A DNA stretch of 33,745 nucleotides. Source: Gammaproteobacteria bacterium. GTDB taxonomy: Bacteria > Pseudomonadota > Gammaproteobacteria > Pseudomonadales > Litorivicinaceae. The number at the start of each line of letters is the position of its first letter. The stretch's first letter is position 1. The translations under genes were made by a program, and so were the position numbers. The stretch covers positions 12,164 to 45,908 of the forward strand of contig PBZS01000030.1 in NCBI GenBank assembly GCA_002730235.1, read 5' to 3'. The notes under the pieces were generated by a model. That model had not been told where the DNA came from and searched no databases. It was given only the letters and a program-made list of their open reading frames with translations. This document shows positions 17,131-26,754 of this stretch, one piece after another.

Positions 17131-17158
17131 TTGACATATAAAGATATCTTTATATAAT
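17131..17158 (+). promoter_or_regulatory. Near-consensus metK promoter with a palindromic operator in the spacer
   Basis: TTGACA at 17131-17136 and TATAAT at 17153-17158 both match the sigma-70 consensus exactly, with a 16-base spacer. The spacer is occupied by a perfect 20-base palindrome, ATATAAAGATATCTTTATAT (17136-17155), overlapping both hexamers. A repressor bound there would block polymerase. Transcription should start near 17165, about 22 bases before the metK ATG, too short a leader for a SAM riboswitch. SahR, an ArsR-family SAH-responsive repressor, is the known metK/ahcY regulator in related bacteria and is the leading candidate. Confidence 0.75.
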
Positions 17159-17186
17159 CCTTAAAAAATTTTTTTGAGATCTTTTA

Positions 17187-18350
17187 ATGACTGACATAAC
17201 TTACTTTACGTCGGAATCTGTGTCTGAAGGTCATCCGGACAAAATGGCCGATCAGATTTCTGACGCAATTCTTGACGCGTTGATTACTGATGATAAAAAT
17301 TCGCGAGCAGGGGTAGAGACATTGGTTAAGACCGGCATGGTGCTGGTATCTGGCGAAGTTCGCACAGACGCGTGGATCGATGTCGAAGAAATCACTCGTC
17401 GAGTAATAGTAGATATTGGCTATGACAAGTCATCGTTGGGCTTTGATGGCAATACCTGTGCCGTACTCAATGGCATCGGTAAACAGTCACAAGATATCGC
17501 ACAAGGTGTCGACCAAACAGAATCCCACGAGCAAGGTGCTGGTGACCAGGGCCTTATGTTTGGCTATGCAACCAATGAAACCGACAGCTTAATGCCTGCA
17601 CCGATTCACTTCTCACACGAGCTGGTCCGCCGACAGGCAGAGGTTCGAAAAAATGGTGAGTTGTCGTATTTACGCCCGGATGCAAAGAGTCAAGTAACGT
17701 TTGCCTACGATGGGGATGCCATCGTTGGAATTGATGCCGTAGTCCTGTCGACACAACATGATGAGGATATTCCACTCGAGCAACTTCGACGCGACGTGAA
17801 AGAACACATCATAAACCCCGTCTTGCCCGGCACTTGGCTAACTGACGAAACCAAATACCATATCAACCCAACCGGACGCTTCGTCATCGGCGGCCCGGTG
17901 GGGGACGCCGGGCTCACGGGTCGTAAGATCATTGTTGATACGTACGGAGGTATGGCACGACATGGCGGTGGTGCATTTTCTGGCAAAGACCCGTCAAAAG
18001 TTGATCGTTCCGCGGCTTATGCAGCGCGCTATGTTGCGAAAAATCTGGTAGCCGCTGGTCTTGCTGATCGATGTGAGGTACAGGTCTCATATGCAATCGG
18101 TGTCGCTGAACCAACGTCAATCCGTGTCGAAACATTCGGCACTTCCCAATCGACCAACGCACAACTGGACCAGCTGGTTCGCGCGCACTTTGATTTGCGC
18201 CCTAGAGCAATCTCGACCATGCTAGATTTAAATCGCCCGATTTACCGCCCGACGGCGGCATATGGCCACTTCGGTCGCAACGATTTAGATTTAACCTGGG
18301 AGCGCACCGATCGCGCGCAGGCACTGGCTCACGCGGCCGCAAAGCTGTAA
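17187..18350 (+). CDS. metK: S-adenosylmethionine synthase
   Basis: Makes SAM from methionine and ATP. 387 residues (E. coli 384). Three-domain enzyme with [21 protein letters not shown] near the N-terminus, [13 protein letters not shown] (the adenosine-binding hexapeptide region), and the phosphate loop [23 protein letters not shown]. It opens a seventeen-gene co-directional run and is followed by ahcY after 20 bases. The leader is very A/T-rich with only a weak GAG ribosome site, unusual for so strong a promoter. Confidence 0.97.
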   Translation: MTDITYFTSESVSEGHPDKMADQISDAILDALITDDKNSRAGVETLVKTGMVLVSGEVRTDAWIDVEEITRRVIVDIGYDKSSLGFDGNTCAVLNGIGKQSQDIAQGVDQTESHEQGAGDQGLMFGYATNETDSLMPAPIHFSHELVRRQAEVRKNGELSYLRPDAKSQVTFAYDGDAIVGIDAVVLSTQHDEDIPLEQLRRDVKEHIINPVLPGTWLTDETKYHINPTGRFVIGGPVGDAGLTGRKIIVDTYGGMARHGGGAFSGKDPSKVDRSAAYAARYVAKNLVAAGLADRCEVQVSYAIGVAEPTSIRVETFGTSQSTNAQLDQLVRAHFDLRPRAISTMLDLNRPIYRPTAAYGHFGRNDLDLTWERTDRAQALAHAAAKL

Positions 18351-18370
18351 TTGAAACGAGAGGCAAAACG

Positions 18371-19762
18371 ATGAGCGCATTAGAAAAAGATGTATTAAAT
18401 GGCGATTATAAAATCAAGGACCTCGCACTAGCAGAATGGGGACGCAAAGAAATCCGTTTGGCAGAAAGCGAGATGCCAGCTTTGATGCGATTGCGTGAGA
18501 AATATGCAATGGAACAACCATTACAGGGTGCAAAAATCATCGGCTGTATTCACATGACTGTGCAAACAGCGGTTCTAATTGAAACGTTGGTCGCACTCGG
18601 CGCGTCTGTCCGCTGGAGCTCGTGTAATATTTTCTCAACGCAAGATGAAGCAGCGGCGGCGATAGTGGCTGCCGGCATTCCGGTCTATGCATGGAAAGGC
18701 CAAACCAACGAAGAAGGTGAGTGGTGTGTTGAACAAACAATCCTGAAGGGTGGCAAACCGTGGGATGCCAATATGTTACTCGACGATGGCGGGGACTTGA
18801 CGGCGATGGTCCACGAGAAGTACCCAGAAATGTTGGAGCATATTCATGGCGTGACGGAAGAAACAACGACTGGTGTTCACCGCTTGGTTGAAATGTTAAA
18901 CACCGGTGAACTTAAGATCCCTGCAATTAACGTTAATGACTCGGTAACGAAATCAAAAAACGATAATAAATATGGGTGTCGTCATTCCTTGAATGATGCG
19001 ATAAAACGCGGTACAGACATGCTCCTATCAGGCAAACGCGCCCTTGTGATTGGTTATGGTGATGTGGGAAAGGGTTCAGCCCAGAGTCTCCGCCAGGAGG
19101 GCATGATAGTTCGTGTCACAGAGTCGGACCCGATCTGCGCAATGCAGGCTTGCATGGATGGCTATGAAGTGGTGAGCGCGTATCACAACGGCGTTAAGAC
19201 AGATCAAGTGAAGGATATCAATACGCGTTTACTTGAAGATACTGATGTATTGGTCACTACCACTGGCAATATTGACGTGTGTGACAACGCTATGCTCCAG
19301 AGCCTGAAAAAGGGCGCCATCGTTTGTAACATCGGCCACTTCGATAACGAAATCGATACTGATTACATGCGTAAAAACTGGCGCTGGGAAGAAATAAAAC
19401 CTCAGGTCCATCAGGTCTTTCGGTCAGGTATCGATGATGACTATCTGCTCCTTCTTGCGGAAGGAAGGTTGGTGAATCTCGGCAACGCGACTGGACACCC
19501 ATCACGTATTATGGACGGCTCATTTGCTAACCAGGTCTTGGCGCAGATTGAAATGTATGGACACGGCTTCGCAGATCTGCCCGAATCACAAAAGGCAGAT
19601 AACATTAAAATTGAGGTGTTACCAAAGCAACTCGACGAGGAGGTTGCGCGTTGTATGGTAGAAGGGTTTGGTGGAGTGATTACTAAGTTGGCTAACAAAC
19701 AGGCAGATTATATTGGAGTGTCAGTAAACGGCCCCTTCAAACCCACAGCTTATAAATACTAG
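18371..19762 (+). CDS. ahcY: Adenosylhomocysteinase (SAH hydrolase)
   Basis: Reversible hydrolysis of S-adenosylhomocysteine to adenosine and homocysteine, relieving inhibition of methyltransferases. 463 residues with a bound-NAD domain carrying [11 protein letters not shown], the substrate region [28 protein letters not shown], the GHFDNEID segment and a C-terminal KPTAYKY tail typical of the family. GAGAGG lies about seven bases before the ATG. Pairing with metK, instead of the more usual metF, makes a two-gene SAM-cycle unit. It means this organism uses one-step SAH hydrolysis, unlike E. coli, which uses Pfs/LuxS. Confidence 0.96.
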   Translation: MSALEKDVLNGDYKIKDLALAEWGRKEIRLAESEMPALMRLREKYAMEQPLQGAKIIGCIHMTVQTAVLIETLVALGASVRWSSCNIFSTQDEAAAAIVAAGIPVYAWKGQTNEEGEWCVEQTILKGGKPWDANMLLDDGGDLTAMVHEKYPEMLEHIHGVTEETTTGVHRLVEMLNTGELKIPAINVNDSVTKSKNDNKYGCRHSLNDAIKRGTDMLLSGKRALVIGYGDVGKGSAQSLRQEGMIVRVTESDPICAMQACMDGYEVVSAYHNGVKTDQVKDINTRLLEDTDVLVTTTGNIDVCDNAMLQSLKKGAIVCNIGHFDNEIDTDYMRKNWRWEEIKPQVHQVFRSGIDDDYLLLLAEGRLVNLGNATGHPSRIMDGSFANQVLAQIEMYGHGFADLPESQKADNIKIEVLPKQLDEEVARCMVEGFGGVITKLANKQADYIGVSVNGPFKPTAYKY

Positions 19763-19764
19763 TA

Positions 19765-20472
19765 ATGAAAACGCCTCGTCTGTATGTGGACGCCCTTGGT
19801 CACGGAGCAGGCGAGTTAATCTTATCTGGACGAAATCATCATTATCTCACACGAGTTCTTCGAGCCAAAACGGACCAAATCGTCGAGTTATTTGATGGGA
19901 GTGGTCGCTCTTGCCAAGCCATCATCAAAAATATCAGCAAGCATGAAACTAATGCCGAAATCCTCAATATCACCGAGCATAAGGACAGCCGCCTTCCGGT
20001 TACTCTGGGCCTGGCATTAATTAAATCAGATCGTTTCGATTGGGCACTGCAAAAAGCAACTGAACTCGGCGTACATGCGATTCAACCACTGATTACACAA
20101 TTTACTGATTCACCACCCAACGCACGTCATTTCGAAAAAAAATGGGGACACTGGCAAGAAATTTTAATCAACGCCTGCGAACAGTCAGAAAATAATTGGC
20201 TCCCTGAACTTCGCAGGCTCTTACATCTGCATGAACTTTCCCTACCCCATCAAGTTATAATGGCTCAACCTCGCAATATATCTGCGTACATCGATACCAC
20301 AAAAGAATCGCTTTTATTAATTGGTCCAGAGGGGGGTTTTAGTGATGACGAAGTCGACACTCTTCTGAAAAAGCAGGTGAAACCAATGTCACTTGGCCCC
20401 AGAATACTTAGAGCCGAAACCGCTGCAATTGTCGGTTTGACATTACTAGGGCATCAGTACGGTCATTACTAG
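19765..20472 (+). CDS. rsmE: 16S rRNA (uracil-1498-N3)-methyltransferase
   Basis: SAM-dependent SPOUT enzyme that methylates U1498 of 16S rRNA. 235 residues. An N-terminal PUA-like domain (RLYVD...HHYLTRVLRAK...VELFDGSG) precedes the trefoil-knot SAM domain with LIKSDRFDWALQKATELGV, LIGPEGGFSDDEV and LGPRILRAETAAIVGL. It starts two bases after the ahcY stop, so a SAM-consuming enzyme is co-transcribed with the SAM-cycle genes. The rsmE-gshB-yqgE-ruvX order is shared with E. coli. Confidence 0.95.
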   Translation: MKTPRLYVDALGHGAGELILSGRNHHYLTRVLRAKTDQIVELFDGSGRSCQAIIKNISKHETNAEILNITEHKDSRLPVTLGLALIKSDRFDWALQKATELGVHAIQPLITQFTDSPPNARHFEKKWGHWQEILINACEQSENNWLPELRRLLHLHELSLPHQVIMAQPRNISAYIDTTKESLLLIGPEGGFSDDEVDTLLKKQVKPMSLGPRILRAETAAIVGLTLLGHQYGHY

Positions 20473-20481
20473 GAGTAAGGT

Positions 20482-21435
20482 GTGGGTAAACCAATACAAA
20501 AAATTGGATTCTGGATCGATCCGATAGAGAAAATCCAACCTTATAAGGATACCAGTTTCGCACTAATGCTAGCAGCACAAGAACTCGGTCATAGGGTCGT
20601 ATACCTGCCAAAGAATGGATTGTCTCTTCATCAAGGAGAAGCCAAAGCCATTATGCAAACCGCGAAAGTCCACGATGGCGTCAATACTAATTTCGTGGAA
20701 CTCTCAAATCCGGTGGAGGCGCCCTTGGCGGATTTGGACCTGGTTATGATCCGGGTCGAGCCACCCTTTGACAGTGAATATCTATATGGGACGCACATTT
20801 TAGAGCGCGCACAACAACAAGGTGTTCGCGTAATTAATGACCCTCAAGCAATTCGAGACTGTAACGAAAAATTATTTGCTACTGAATTCAGTATGTTGAT
20901 GCCAAAAACTGTTGTCTCGTCGAAGCATGAGACCATTCGTGCCTTCCAGAAGAGACAAGGCGACATTATTTTAAAACCGCTCGATGGTATGGGCGGGACC
21001 GGTATATTTCGAATCACAGCCGATGGCTTAAACCTTGGCGTAGCTCTTGAAACTCTCTCTCCTAAAGAGTCAAGATTGGTAATGGCACAAGAATATCGAC
21101 CCGAAATTGTAGATGGCGACCGGCGCGTTCTTGTACTTCACGGCAAGCCAATCTCGCACGCGCTTGCGCGTATTCCATCTCAGGGGGAGACAAGAGGAAA
21201 TCTAGCTGCCGGGGGGCGGGGTTTGGCTACGCCAATTTCAAAGCAGGAGCGGAAAGTCGCTGAAACAGTTGGGGAGGTCCTCTCGCAGCGCGGTCTTTTA
21301 TTTGTTGGTCTTGATGTGATTGGAGGGCATCTCACAGAGATCAACGTCACCAGTCCGACCTGCGCTCGAGAAATTGATGCGCAAGTAGGCACGACAATCG
21401 GACGAGACTTTTTCACAGCACTTTTTAATGAGTGA
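20482..21435 (+). CDS. gshB: Glutathione synthetase
   Basis: ATP-grasp ligase joining gamma-glutamylcysteine and glycine. 317 residues (E. coli 316). Motifs in order: DPIEKIQPYKDTSFAL near the N-terminus, RDCNEKLF, the ATP-binding loop ILKPLDGMGGTGIFR, RIPSQGETRGNLAAGGRG, and the metal-binding EINVTSPTCAREI. The start is GTG at 20482, with AGGAG six bases upstream overlapping the rsmE stop codon. The gene follows rsmE by nine bases. Confidence 0.96.
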   Translation: MGKPIQKIGFWIDPIEKIQPYKDTSFALMLAAQELGHRVVYLPKNGLSLHQGEAKAIMQTAKVHDGVNTNFVELSNPVEAPLADLDLVMIRVEPPFDSEYLYGTHILERAQQQGVRVINDPQAIRDCNEKLFATEFSMLMPKTVVSSKHETIRAFQKRQGDIILKPLDGMGGTGIFRITADGLNLGVALETLSPKESRLVMAQEYRPEIVDGDRRVLVLHGKPISHALARIPSQGETRGNLAAGGRGLATPISKQERKVAETVGEVLSQRGLLFVGLDVIGGHLTEINVTSPTCAREIDAQVGTTIGRDFFTALFNE

Positions 21436-21475
21436 GCTACACTAATCCAACTCGGTTGCGAAAGAGATAGATGCT

Positions 21476-22045
21476 ATGAGCGCAGATTCAGAACAAACAA
21501 CCTTTCAAGGTCAATTTCTGGTATCCATGCCAGACCTCAGAGATGGCGTTTTTGACTCATCACTGGTGCTGATATGTGAGCATGGCGAAACGGGTGCGAT
21601 GGGCTTTATCGTGAATAAACCAACCGAGTTCTCAGTAAAAGAAATCTTCGAACAACTTGGCCTATCTGCAGCCGATGCATTGAATGGTGAGGTCTCTGTT
21701 ATGACCGGGGGTCCGGTCGAGCCGCAGCGTGGCTTTCTGCTCTCAAACCACCCAATTACCGACGATGTGGTTGAGATCCTTGATGGATTATACCTGGCAT
21801 CGAGTCCGGACGTGCTTCCGCTTGCCGTTGAAGCACTCAATCACGGAAACGCTATTTTCATACTCGGCTACTCAGGATGGTCGGAAGGACAGTTAGAATC
21901 TGAAATGGCAGCAAATACGTGGATAAATGTTCCATGGGATGCTGATGTAATCTTTCAGATCCCAACCAGCGATAGGCAGAGAGCGGCGCTGGCGCAGCTC
22001 GGAATCGACCCCATCCAACTGTCTCAAGGAGCAGGCCACGCCTGA
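21476..22045 (+). CDS. YqgE/AlgH family protein (UPF0301)
   Basis: 189 residues with the family pattern GQFLVSMPDLRDGVFDSSLVLICEHGETGAMGFIVNKP shown by its start and key GAMGFIVNKP loop, then MTGGPVEPQRGFLL and the FILGYSGWSEGQLESEM segment before WINVP. Known as YqgE in E. coli and AlgH in Pseudomonas; the biochemical role is not established. It is a single compact domain with no signal peptide. The stop overlaps the ruvX start by one base, the usual pairing. Confidence 0.92.
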   Translation: MSADSEQTTFQGQFLVSMPDLRDGVFDSSLVLICEHGETGAMGFIVNKPTEFSVKEIFEQLGLSAADALNGEVSVMTGGPVEPQRGFLLSNHPITDDVVEILDGLYLASSPDVLPLAVEALNHGNAIFILGYSGWSEGQLESEMAANTWINVPWDADVIFQIPTSDRQRAALAQLGIDPIQLSQGAGHA

Positions 22046-22458
22046 TGTCCTTTGCGCTTGGTTTTGATTTCGGACTGACTCGAATTGGCGTCGCCACGGG
22101 CCAGACTCTGACACAGACAGCTACGCCACTAACGGCGGTTGTCGCCAAAAACGGAGTTCCTAATTGGGATGACATAGCAATACTACTGGACGATTGGAAA
22201 CCAGATATTGTTGTCATCGGATTACCGCTCCATGAAAATGGCTCAATGAGCGAAATGGCAGAGCGCGCAAAGACATTCGGGCAGCGAATGCGTGGAAAAT
22301 TCGGTGTTCAAATCACATTTATTAACGAGTATTACAGCACACGCGAAGCGCGAGAGCATTTAAACTATCACGGCAAAGCGAGCGACCAATGCGGGAAGCT
22401 CGATGCGACAGCTGCCAGCGTAATATTAGAACGTTGGCTCGGAGACCAGCATGCGTGA
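22045..22458 (+). CDS. ruvX: YqgF/RuvX family putative pre-16S rRNA nuclease
   Basis: 137 residues, RNase H-fold family (yqgF, ruvX) implicated in maturing the 5' end of 16S rRNA. The first acidic residue D8 lies in LGFDFGLTRIGVA and the last, D120, in GKLDATAASVILE. The middle motif, usually DERL, reads NEYY at 94-97: the catalytic glutamate E95 is kept but the flanking Asp and Arg are changed. Activity therefore is plausible but not assured. It is sandwiched by overlap between yqgE (one base) and pyrR (eight bases). Confidence 0.88.
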   Translation: MSFALGFDFGLTRIGVATGQTLTQTATPLTAVVAKNGVPNWDDIAILLDDWKPDIVVIGLPLHENGSMSEMAERAKTFGQRMRGKFGVQITFINEYYSTREAREHLNYHGKASDQCGKLDATAASVILERWLGDQHA

Positions 22459-22954
22459 GATTCGATCCCAGACAGAGACTGTTGACGCGCTCGTATGTCT
22501 AATTAAGCAAGTGAAAAAAGCCTATTCAAACGAGCAACCGCTGGTTGTTGGGATCCGCACTGGAGGTGCGTGGATTGCGTCACGCATCTGTGACCAGTTA
22601 CATTGGGATGAACCAGCAACCCTCGATATATCTCTCTATCGAGATGATTTCGAGACCAGTGGCCTTAAACGCTCTGGCACCACGGATCGTATGCCAAAGC
22701 AATTGAATGGCGAACCCATTCTCTTAATTGATGATGTGTTGTTTACAGGAAGAACTATCCGCGCCGCTATAAATGTGCTGTTCGATTACGGTCGTCCGGG
22801 GCGCATTGATCTGGGGATCCTATTTGATCGCGGTGGCCGCGAATTACCTATCGAACCAAATTTTCTTGGAGAATCTCTTGGTGAAAAGGGGGTCGGACGG
22901 TGTAAGCTTGTAGGGCCTGAGCCTCTAGCGCTCATGATCCCGGACTCAGAATAA
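22451..22954 (+). CDS. pyrR: PyrR-type uracil phosphoribosyltransferase / regulator
   Basis: 167 residues of the type I phosphoribosyltransferase fold. The PRPP-binding motif [17 protein letters not shown] lies near 90-108, the N-terminal loop [12 protein letters not shown] near 32-43, and the hood region LYRDDF is present. In Bacillus PyrR is an RNA-binding attenuator of pyr genes and a weak UPRTase; in Pseudomonas-like bacteria it sits before pyrB as here. I see no attenuator leader in this operon, since pyrR overlaps ruvX by eight bases. Its regulatory role here is therefore uncertain. Confidence 0.92.
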   Translation: MREIRSQTETVDALVCLIKQVKKAYSNEQPLVVGIRTGGAWIASRICDQLHWDEPATLDISLYRDDFETSGLKRSGTTDRMPKQLNGEPILLIDDVLFTGRTIRAAINVLFDYGRPGRIDLGILFDRGGRELPIEPNFLGESLGEKGVGRCKLVGPEPLALMIPDSE

Positions 22955-22962
22955 GGAACGCC

Positions 22963-23937
22963 ATGCACGGTCCAGCTGCGCTCCAGCTCACCCCAGACGG
23001 ACGGATTAGACACCTCCTGACGACCGAAGGCCTTCCAAAATCTCTGATTATAGAGCTCCTTGATACCGCCGAAACTTTTCTGTCGTCACAAGGGCAGCCA
23101 GTAAAAAAAGTACCCCTGCTCCGCGGAAAAACTGTTGTTAACTTGTTTTTCGAAAACTCAACACGAACGCGCACCACATTCGATATCGCAGCGCACCGTC
23201 TAAGCGCCGATGTTGTCACACTCGATATCCGAACGAGCTCCGCATCTAAAGGTGAGACGCTCTTCGATACGCTAAAAAACCTGGAGGCCATGCAAGCAGA
23301 TCTGTTTGTCGTTAGACACAGCGCTGGCGGCGCACCATTCTTTATCGCTGACCGAGTAACGCCCAATATTGCGGTCATCAATGCAGGCGACGGAACACAT
23401 GCACATCCCACTCAAGCACTTTTAGATCTCATGACGATCCGGAAGCACAAGGGTGACCCGGCCCAGCTATCGGTAGCAATTATTGGTGACCTTAAGCACT
23501 CACGCGTTGCGCGCTCCTTAATCCATGGCTTACGCGGTATGGGCTGTCCAGATATCCGAGCAATAGGACCTGGCACGCTACTCCCGGGTGACCTCGAGCA
23601 TTTAGCGGTCCGTCCCTTTCATCGCATTGAAGATGGCTTGAAGGACGTGGATGTTGTGGTCTTACTTAGACTCCAAAAAGAGCGAATGACTAGCGCATTA
23701 CTCCCCAGTGAGCGAGAATTTTTCAACCTATATGGCATGACCGAATCGCGATTACATCTTGCTAAGGATAACGCAATCGTCATGCATCCCGGTCCAATCA
23801 ACCGAGGCGTTGAGATTGAAAACGAGGTCGCCGATGGACCTCAGGCTGTTATTCTCGATCAGGTCACTAATGGAATAGCCATCCGTATGGCGGTTATGGC
23901 AATGACGCTCTCGGCCCAAAAGAATGATCAGTCATGA
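22963..23937 (+). CDS. pyrB: Aspartate carbamoyltransferase catalytic subunit
   Basis: Condenses carbamoyl phosphate and aspartate, the committed step of pyrimidine synthesis. 324 residues. Carbamoyl-phosphate site STRTRTTF is at 66-73; [12 protein letters not shown] and the aspartate-loop residues ([12 protein letters not shown]) follow, with [12 protein letters not shown] near the C-terminus. It is preceded by AAGGAA and overlaps pyrX by four bases. No pyrI is present. The pyrB-pyrX pairing marks the class A-type ATCase of Pseudomonas, a dodecamer with an inactive dihydroorotase-like subunit. Confidence 0.96.
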   Translation: MHGPAALQLTPDGRIRHLLTTEGLPKSLIIELLDTAETFLSSQGQPVKKVPLLRGKTVVNLFFENSTRTRTTFDIAAHRLSADVVTLDIRTSSASKGETLFDTLKNLEAMQADLFVVRHSAGGAPFFIADRVTPNIAVINAGDGTHAHPTQALLDLMTIRKHKGDPAQLSVAIIGDLKHSRVARSLIHGLRGMGCPDIRAIGPGTLLPGDLEHLAVRPFHRIEDGLKDVDVVVLLRLQKERMTSALLPSEREFFNLYGMTESRLHLAKDNAIVMHPGPINRGVEIENEVADGPQAVILDQVTNGIAIRMAVMAMTLSAQKNDQS

Positions 23938-25196
23938 GTTTCATCGTCCGTAACATGACGATTATTTCACCCGGAAGCCCTATGCACGGGAAGACCGATA
24001 TCGGGATTGCACAGGGTATGTTTGTTGATCCACAGGTCCTATCCGGAGGAGAGGAGATCGACGGTCAAAGTGCTTGGCTCGTTCCTGGTCTGATCGATTG
24101 CCGAGTCAATTTACGTGAACCAGGGCTCGAATATAAAGGCACAATTGCCTCTGAGACAAAGGCTGCAGTCGCGGGCGGCGTGACCACAGTGGTTGCAACA
24201 CCGACGACTGATCCGGTCGTCAACTCGCCTGCCGATATCCATCTTGTGCTTGAACGGGCCAGTGCCGTGGGGCACTGTCGAGTTCTACCAACAGCAATGT
24301 TGACCCAGGGAGGAGAAGGTTGCCAGCTTTCAGAAATGGCCGCTCTGGTAGATTCTGGATGCGTTGCTCTTGCGCAAGGAAATCGCCCGTTCCAATCAAG
24401 AAAAATAGAATTCAACGCACTGAAATACGCACAAAGTCTTGGTATCCGTGTCATCCTCGATTCAGAATCTCGCGACTTTGCAGGGGGATGCGCTCATGCA
24501 GGACGCATTGGAATAGGACTCGGGTTATCGTTGAACTCGCCACTTTCAGAGATATTAGGTCTTGGTGCTGATCTTGACTTGGTTGAGGCTACTGGCGTAA
24601 CCGCACACTTTTCACGTATTACTACGAAAAATTCTGTCGAAAGAATCCGAAAAGCAAAGGTAGAAGGCCTCAACATTACGTGCGATGTCACACTTGCGCA
24701 CCTCATATATTCAGAGAGTGCAATCGCCAATTTAGATCCCAACTTTCATCTCGAACGCCCGCTCAGAACTGAAGACGATCGACTTGCGCTTATTTCAGGT
24801 ATCGCCGACGGAACGATTGATCTGATCGTTTCCGATCACTCCCCACATGAGACTGGCGCCAAGCTCGCGCCTTTCCCGGAAACGGAGCAAGGGATGAGTA
24901 TCGCTGAAGGGGTCATCCAACTGCTTATCCAGCTGGATCACCAGGGCGAAATCTCGTTTGAAGACTCCATGGCCGCCATGACGACACGAGCTGCGTGCTT
25001 CCTAAATCAAGGGAGCCTTGGGGCGATTAAATATGGAAATAGTGCAGACTGCGTTCTGATCAATCCAAATCAGACAACAGAATTCGATCACTCAAACTGG
25101 CTTAGTGCGGGCCGAAATAGTCCTTTAATCGGTACGACATTGCCTGGCCGGATACTCGGAACATGGATTAGCGGACAACGCATCGCTCGCAGATGA
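23934..25196 (+). CDS. pyrX: Non-catalytic dihydroorotase-like subunit of ATCase
   Basis: 420 residues of the amidohydrolase (class I dihydroorotase) fold, also called pyrC'. The zinc-binding D-x-H-x-H that follows PGLID is replaced by DCRVN at 55-59 (R57 and N59 in place of both histidines), though LREPG after it and the distal SDHSPHETG are kept. The MPNTxP substrate loop reads TPTTDP. The protein is therefore predicted to be catalytically dead and structural, as in Pseudomonas, where such a subunit is needed for ATCase assembly. A true pyrC should exist elsewhere. Overlaps pyrB and yggS by four bases each. Confidence 0.92.
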   Translation: MSFIVRNMTIISPGSPMHGKTDIGIAQGMFVDPQVLSGGEEIDGQSAWLVPGLIDCRVNLREPGLEYKGTIASETKAAVAGGVTTVVATPTTDPVVNSPADIHLVLERASAVGHCRVLPTAMLTQGGEGCQLSEMAALVDSGCVALAQGNRPFQSRKIEFNALKYAQSLGIRVILDSESRDFAGGCAHAGRIGIGLGLSLNSPLSEILGLGADLDLVEATGVTAHFSRITTKNSVERIRKAKVEGLNITCDVTLAHLIYSESAIANLDPNFHLERPLRTEDDRLALISGIADGTIDLIVSDHSPHETGAKLAPFPETEQGMSIAEGVIQLLIQLDHQGEISFEDSMAAMTTRAACFLNQGSLGAIKYGNSADCVLINPNQTTEFDHSNWLSAGRNSPLIGTTLPGRILGTWISGQRIARR

Positions 25197-25897
25197 TGGA
25201 TCGCGCAACTCAACTTAAACAGAACTTTACAATAATCGAGCATGCCATTCGAACGGCAGAAGTAAACGCTGCTCTTGAGAAACAATCGGTCAGGCTTCTA
25301 GCTGTTTCAAAGACGAAGCCTGCCACCGATATCGAGACTATGTATGCGCTTGGACAAAAATGCTTTGGCGAAAACTACGTCCAAGAGGCCACCGAAAAAA
25401 TAAATATACTCAAAGAACTCAGTATCGAATGGCACTTCATTGGCCACATCCAAAGTAATAAGACGAAACAAATCGCAACAACATTTGACTGGGTACACAC
25501 AGTCGATCGAGAAAAAATTGCCAATCGGCTGAGCGAGGCCCGGGATGGCAAGCCGCTAAATATTCTGATTCAAGTCAACGTAGATCTTGCCAAGACCAAA
25601 TCAGGGGTCGACCCTAGTAATTTGAAAGATTTAGCCGAATCAATCTGGAATCTCCCAAACCTTAGACTGCGGGGCCTGATGTCGATACCAGATCCTGAAA
25701 GCGATTCCCAACTCAAGCAGTCACATCACTATCTTAAAAACCTATTTGATAACCTAAAACGAGACCATCCCACACCTGAGATCTTTGATACCCTGTCAAT
25801 GGGTATGACTCAAGATTTAGAACTCGCCGTTTCAGAAGGAAGTAACATGGTCCGAATCGGAACGGCACTCTTCGGAGCTCGAGCTCCCAAGGAGTAA
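25193..25897 (+). CDS. yggS: Pyridoxal phosphate homeostasis protein (YggS/PLPBP)
   Basis: 234 residues, TIM-barrel fold related to alanine racemase N-domain. The PLP lysine is K40 in LLAVSKTKPA; other signatures are FGENYVQEA, WHFIGHIQSNK, IQVNV, LRGLMSIPDP and LSMGMTQDLELAVSEGSNMVRIGTALFG. It buffers and delivers PLP and has no known enzymatic reaction. Two adjacent ATGs (25193, 25196) are possible; the first overlaps the pyrX stop by four bases. It is followed by proC after two bases, the common yggS-proC-yggT order. Confidence 0.95.
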   Translation: MMDRATQLKQNFTIIEHAIRTAEVNAALEKQSVRLLAVSKTKPATDIETMYALGQKCFGENYVQEATEKINILKELSIEWHFIGHIQSNKTKQIATTFDWVHTVDREKIANRLSEARDGKPLNILIQVNVDLAKTKSGVDPSNLKDLAESIWNLPNLRLRGLMSIPDPESDSQLKQSHHYLKNLFDNLKRDHPTPEIFDTLSMGMTQDLELAVSEGSNMVRIGTALFGARAPKE

Positions 25898-25899
25898 CC

Positions 25900-26715
25900 A
25901 TGAACCATCAGATTGGATTTATAGGCGGCGGTAATATGGCGCAAGCAATCATCGCTGGCCTACTCAACAGTGGACGCTCATCCAGCGATATTCTTGTCTC
26001 AGACCCTAACCCTGCGTGCCAAAGTGCCTTAAGTGCGATGGGGATTCCTTGTTTCGAACAGAGTGATCCTGTGATCGCTCAAGCGGATTTAATCGTGCTT
26101 GCGGTCAAGCCCCAGACTATGAAGACCGTGTTAGCCCAACTTGCTCCCAATCTTAAGGTGACCCAAATAATTATCTCAATCGCCGCAGGCATCACCATAG
26201 GCAGCATCCGCAAGCAATTGGACGATACTCCCAACGCCATTGTCCGAGTGATGCCAAATACACCCGCATTAATTGGCCAAGGAATGTCTGCCCTAACATC
26301 AGATGCGCCACTTGATGACACAACGAAAAACACTGTCCAAAAAATATTCAATGCCTGCGGGCAGGCCCTCTGGGTAGGCAGCGAAGAGGCCATGGACGTG
26401 GTAACTGCTGTCTCTGGTTCTGGCCCCGCATATTTCTTCTTGATGATCGAAAATCTAATTAGTACCGGAGTTCGCCTAGGACTTACCCCAGAAATTGCAC
26501 GCGAGCTCGTAATCCAAACGGCAAAGGGTGCTGCCGGAATGGCTGAAGTCTCCGATGTTGGACCTGACATACTGCGTAAACGAGTAACATCACCCGGCGG
26601 AACAACAGAGGCTGCCCTAGCGGTTTTCAATGATGGGGATTTTGCAGACATAGTGGATCACGCACTTGTTGCCGCACGCGATCGCGCTAGCGAGCTATCC
26701 AGGGACGTCCCTTAA
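25900..26715 (+). CDS. proC: Pyrroline-5-carboxylate reductase
   Basis: Last step of proline synthesis. 271 residues with the N-terminal dinucleotide motif GFIGGGNMAQAII, VLAVKPQ, the substrate-site VMPNTPALIGQG, SGSGPAYFFLMIENL and VTSPGGTTEAAL near the C-terminus. AAGGAG lies five bases before the ATG, inside the end of yggS. Linkage with the PLP protein gene yggS is widely conserved. Confidence 0.96.
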   Translation: MNHQIGFIGGGNMAQAIIAGLLNSGRSSSDILVSDPNPACQSALSAMGIPCFEQSDPVIAQADLIVLAVKPQTMKTVLAQLAPNLKVTQIIISIAAGITIGSIRKQLDDTPNAIVRVMPNTPALIGQGMSALTSDAPLDDTTKNTVQKIFNACGQALWVGSEEAMDVVTAVSGSGPAYFFLMIENLISTGVRLGLTPEIARELVIQTAKGAAGMAEVSDVGPDILRKRVTSPGGTTEAALAVFNDGDFADIVDHALVAARDRASELSRDVP

Positions 26716-26754
26716 AAATTACGATCAGGTTCTAAATTAGATAAAGGGAGTACC

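Noticed and set aside
17041-17186. SAM riboswitch upstream of metK
   Set aside because: The promoter leaves a leader of only about 22 bases, and no riboswitch helices are seen.
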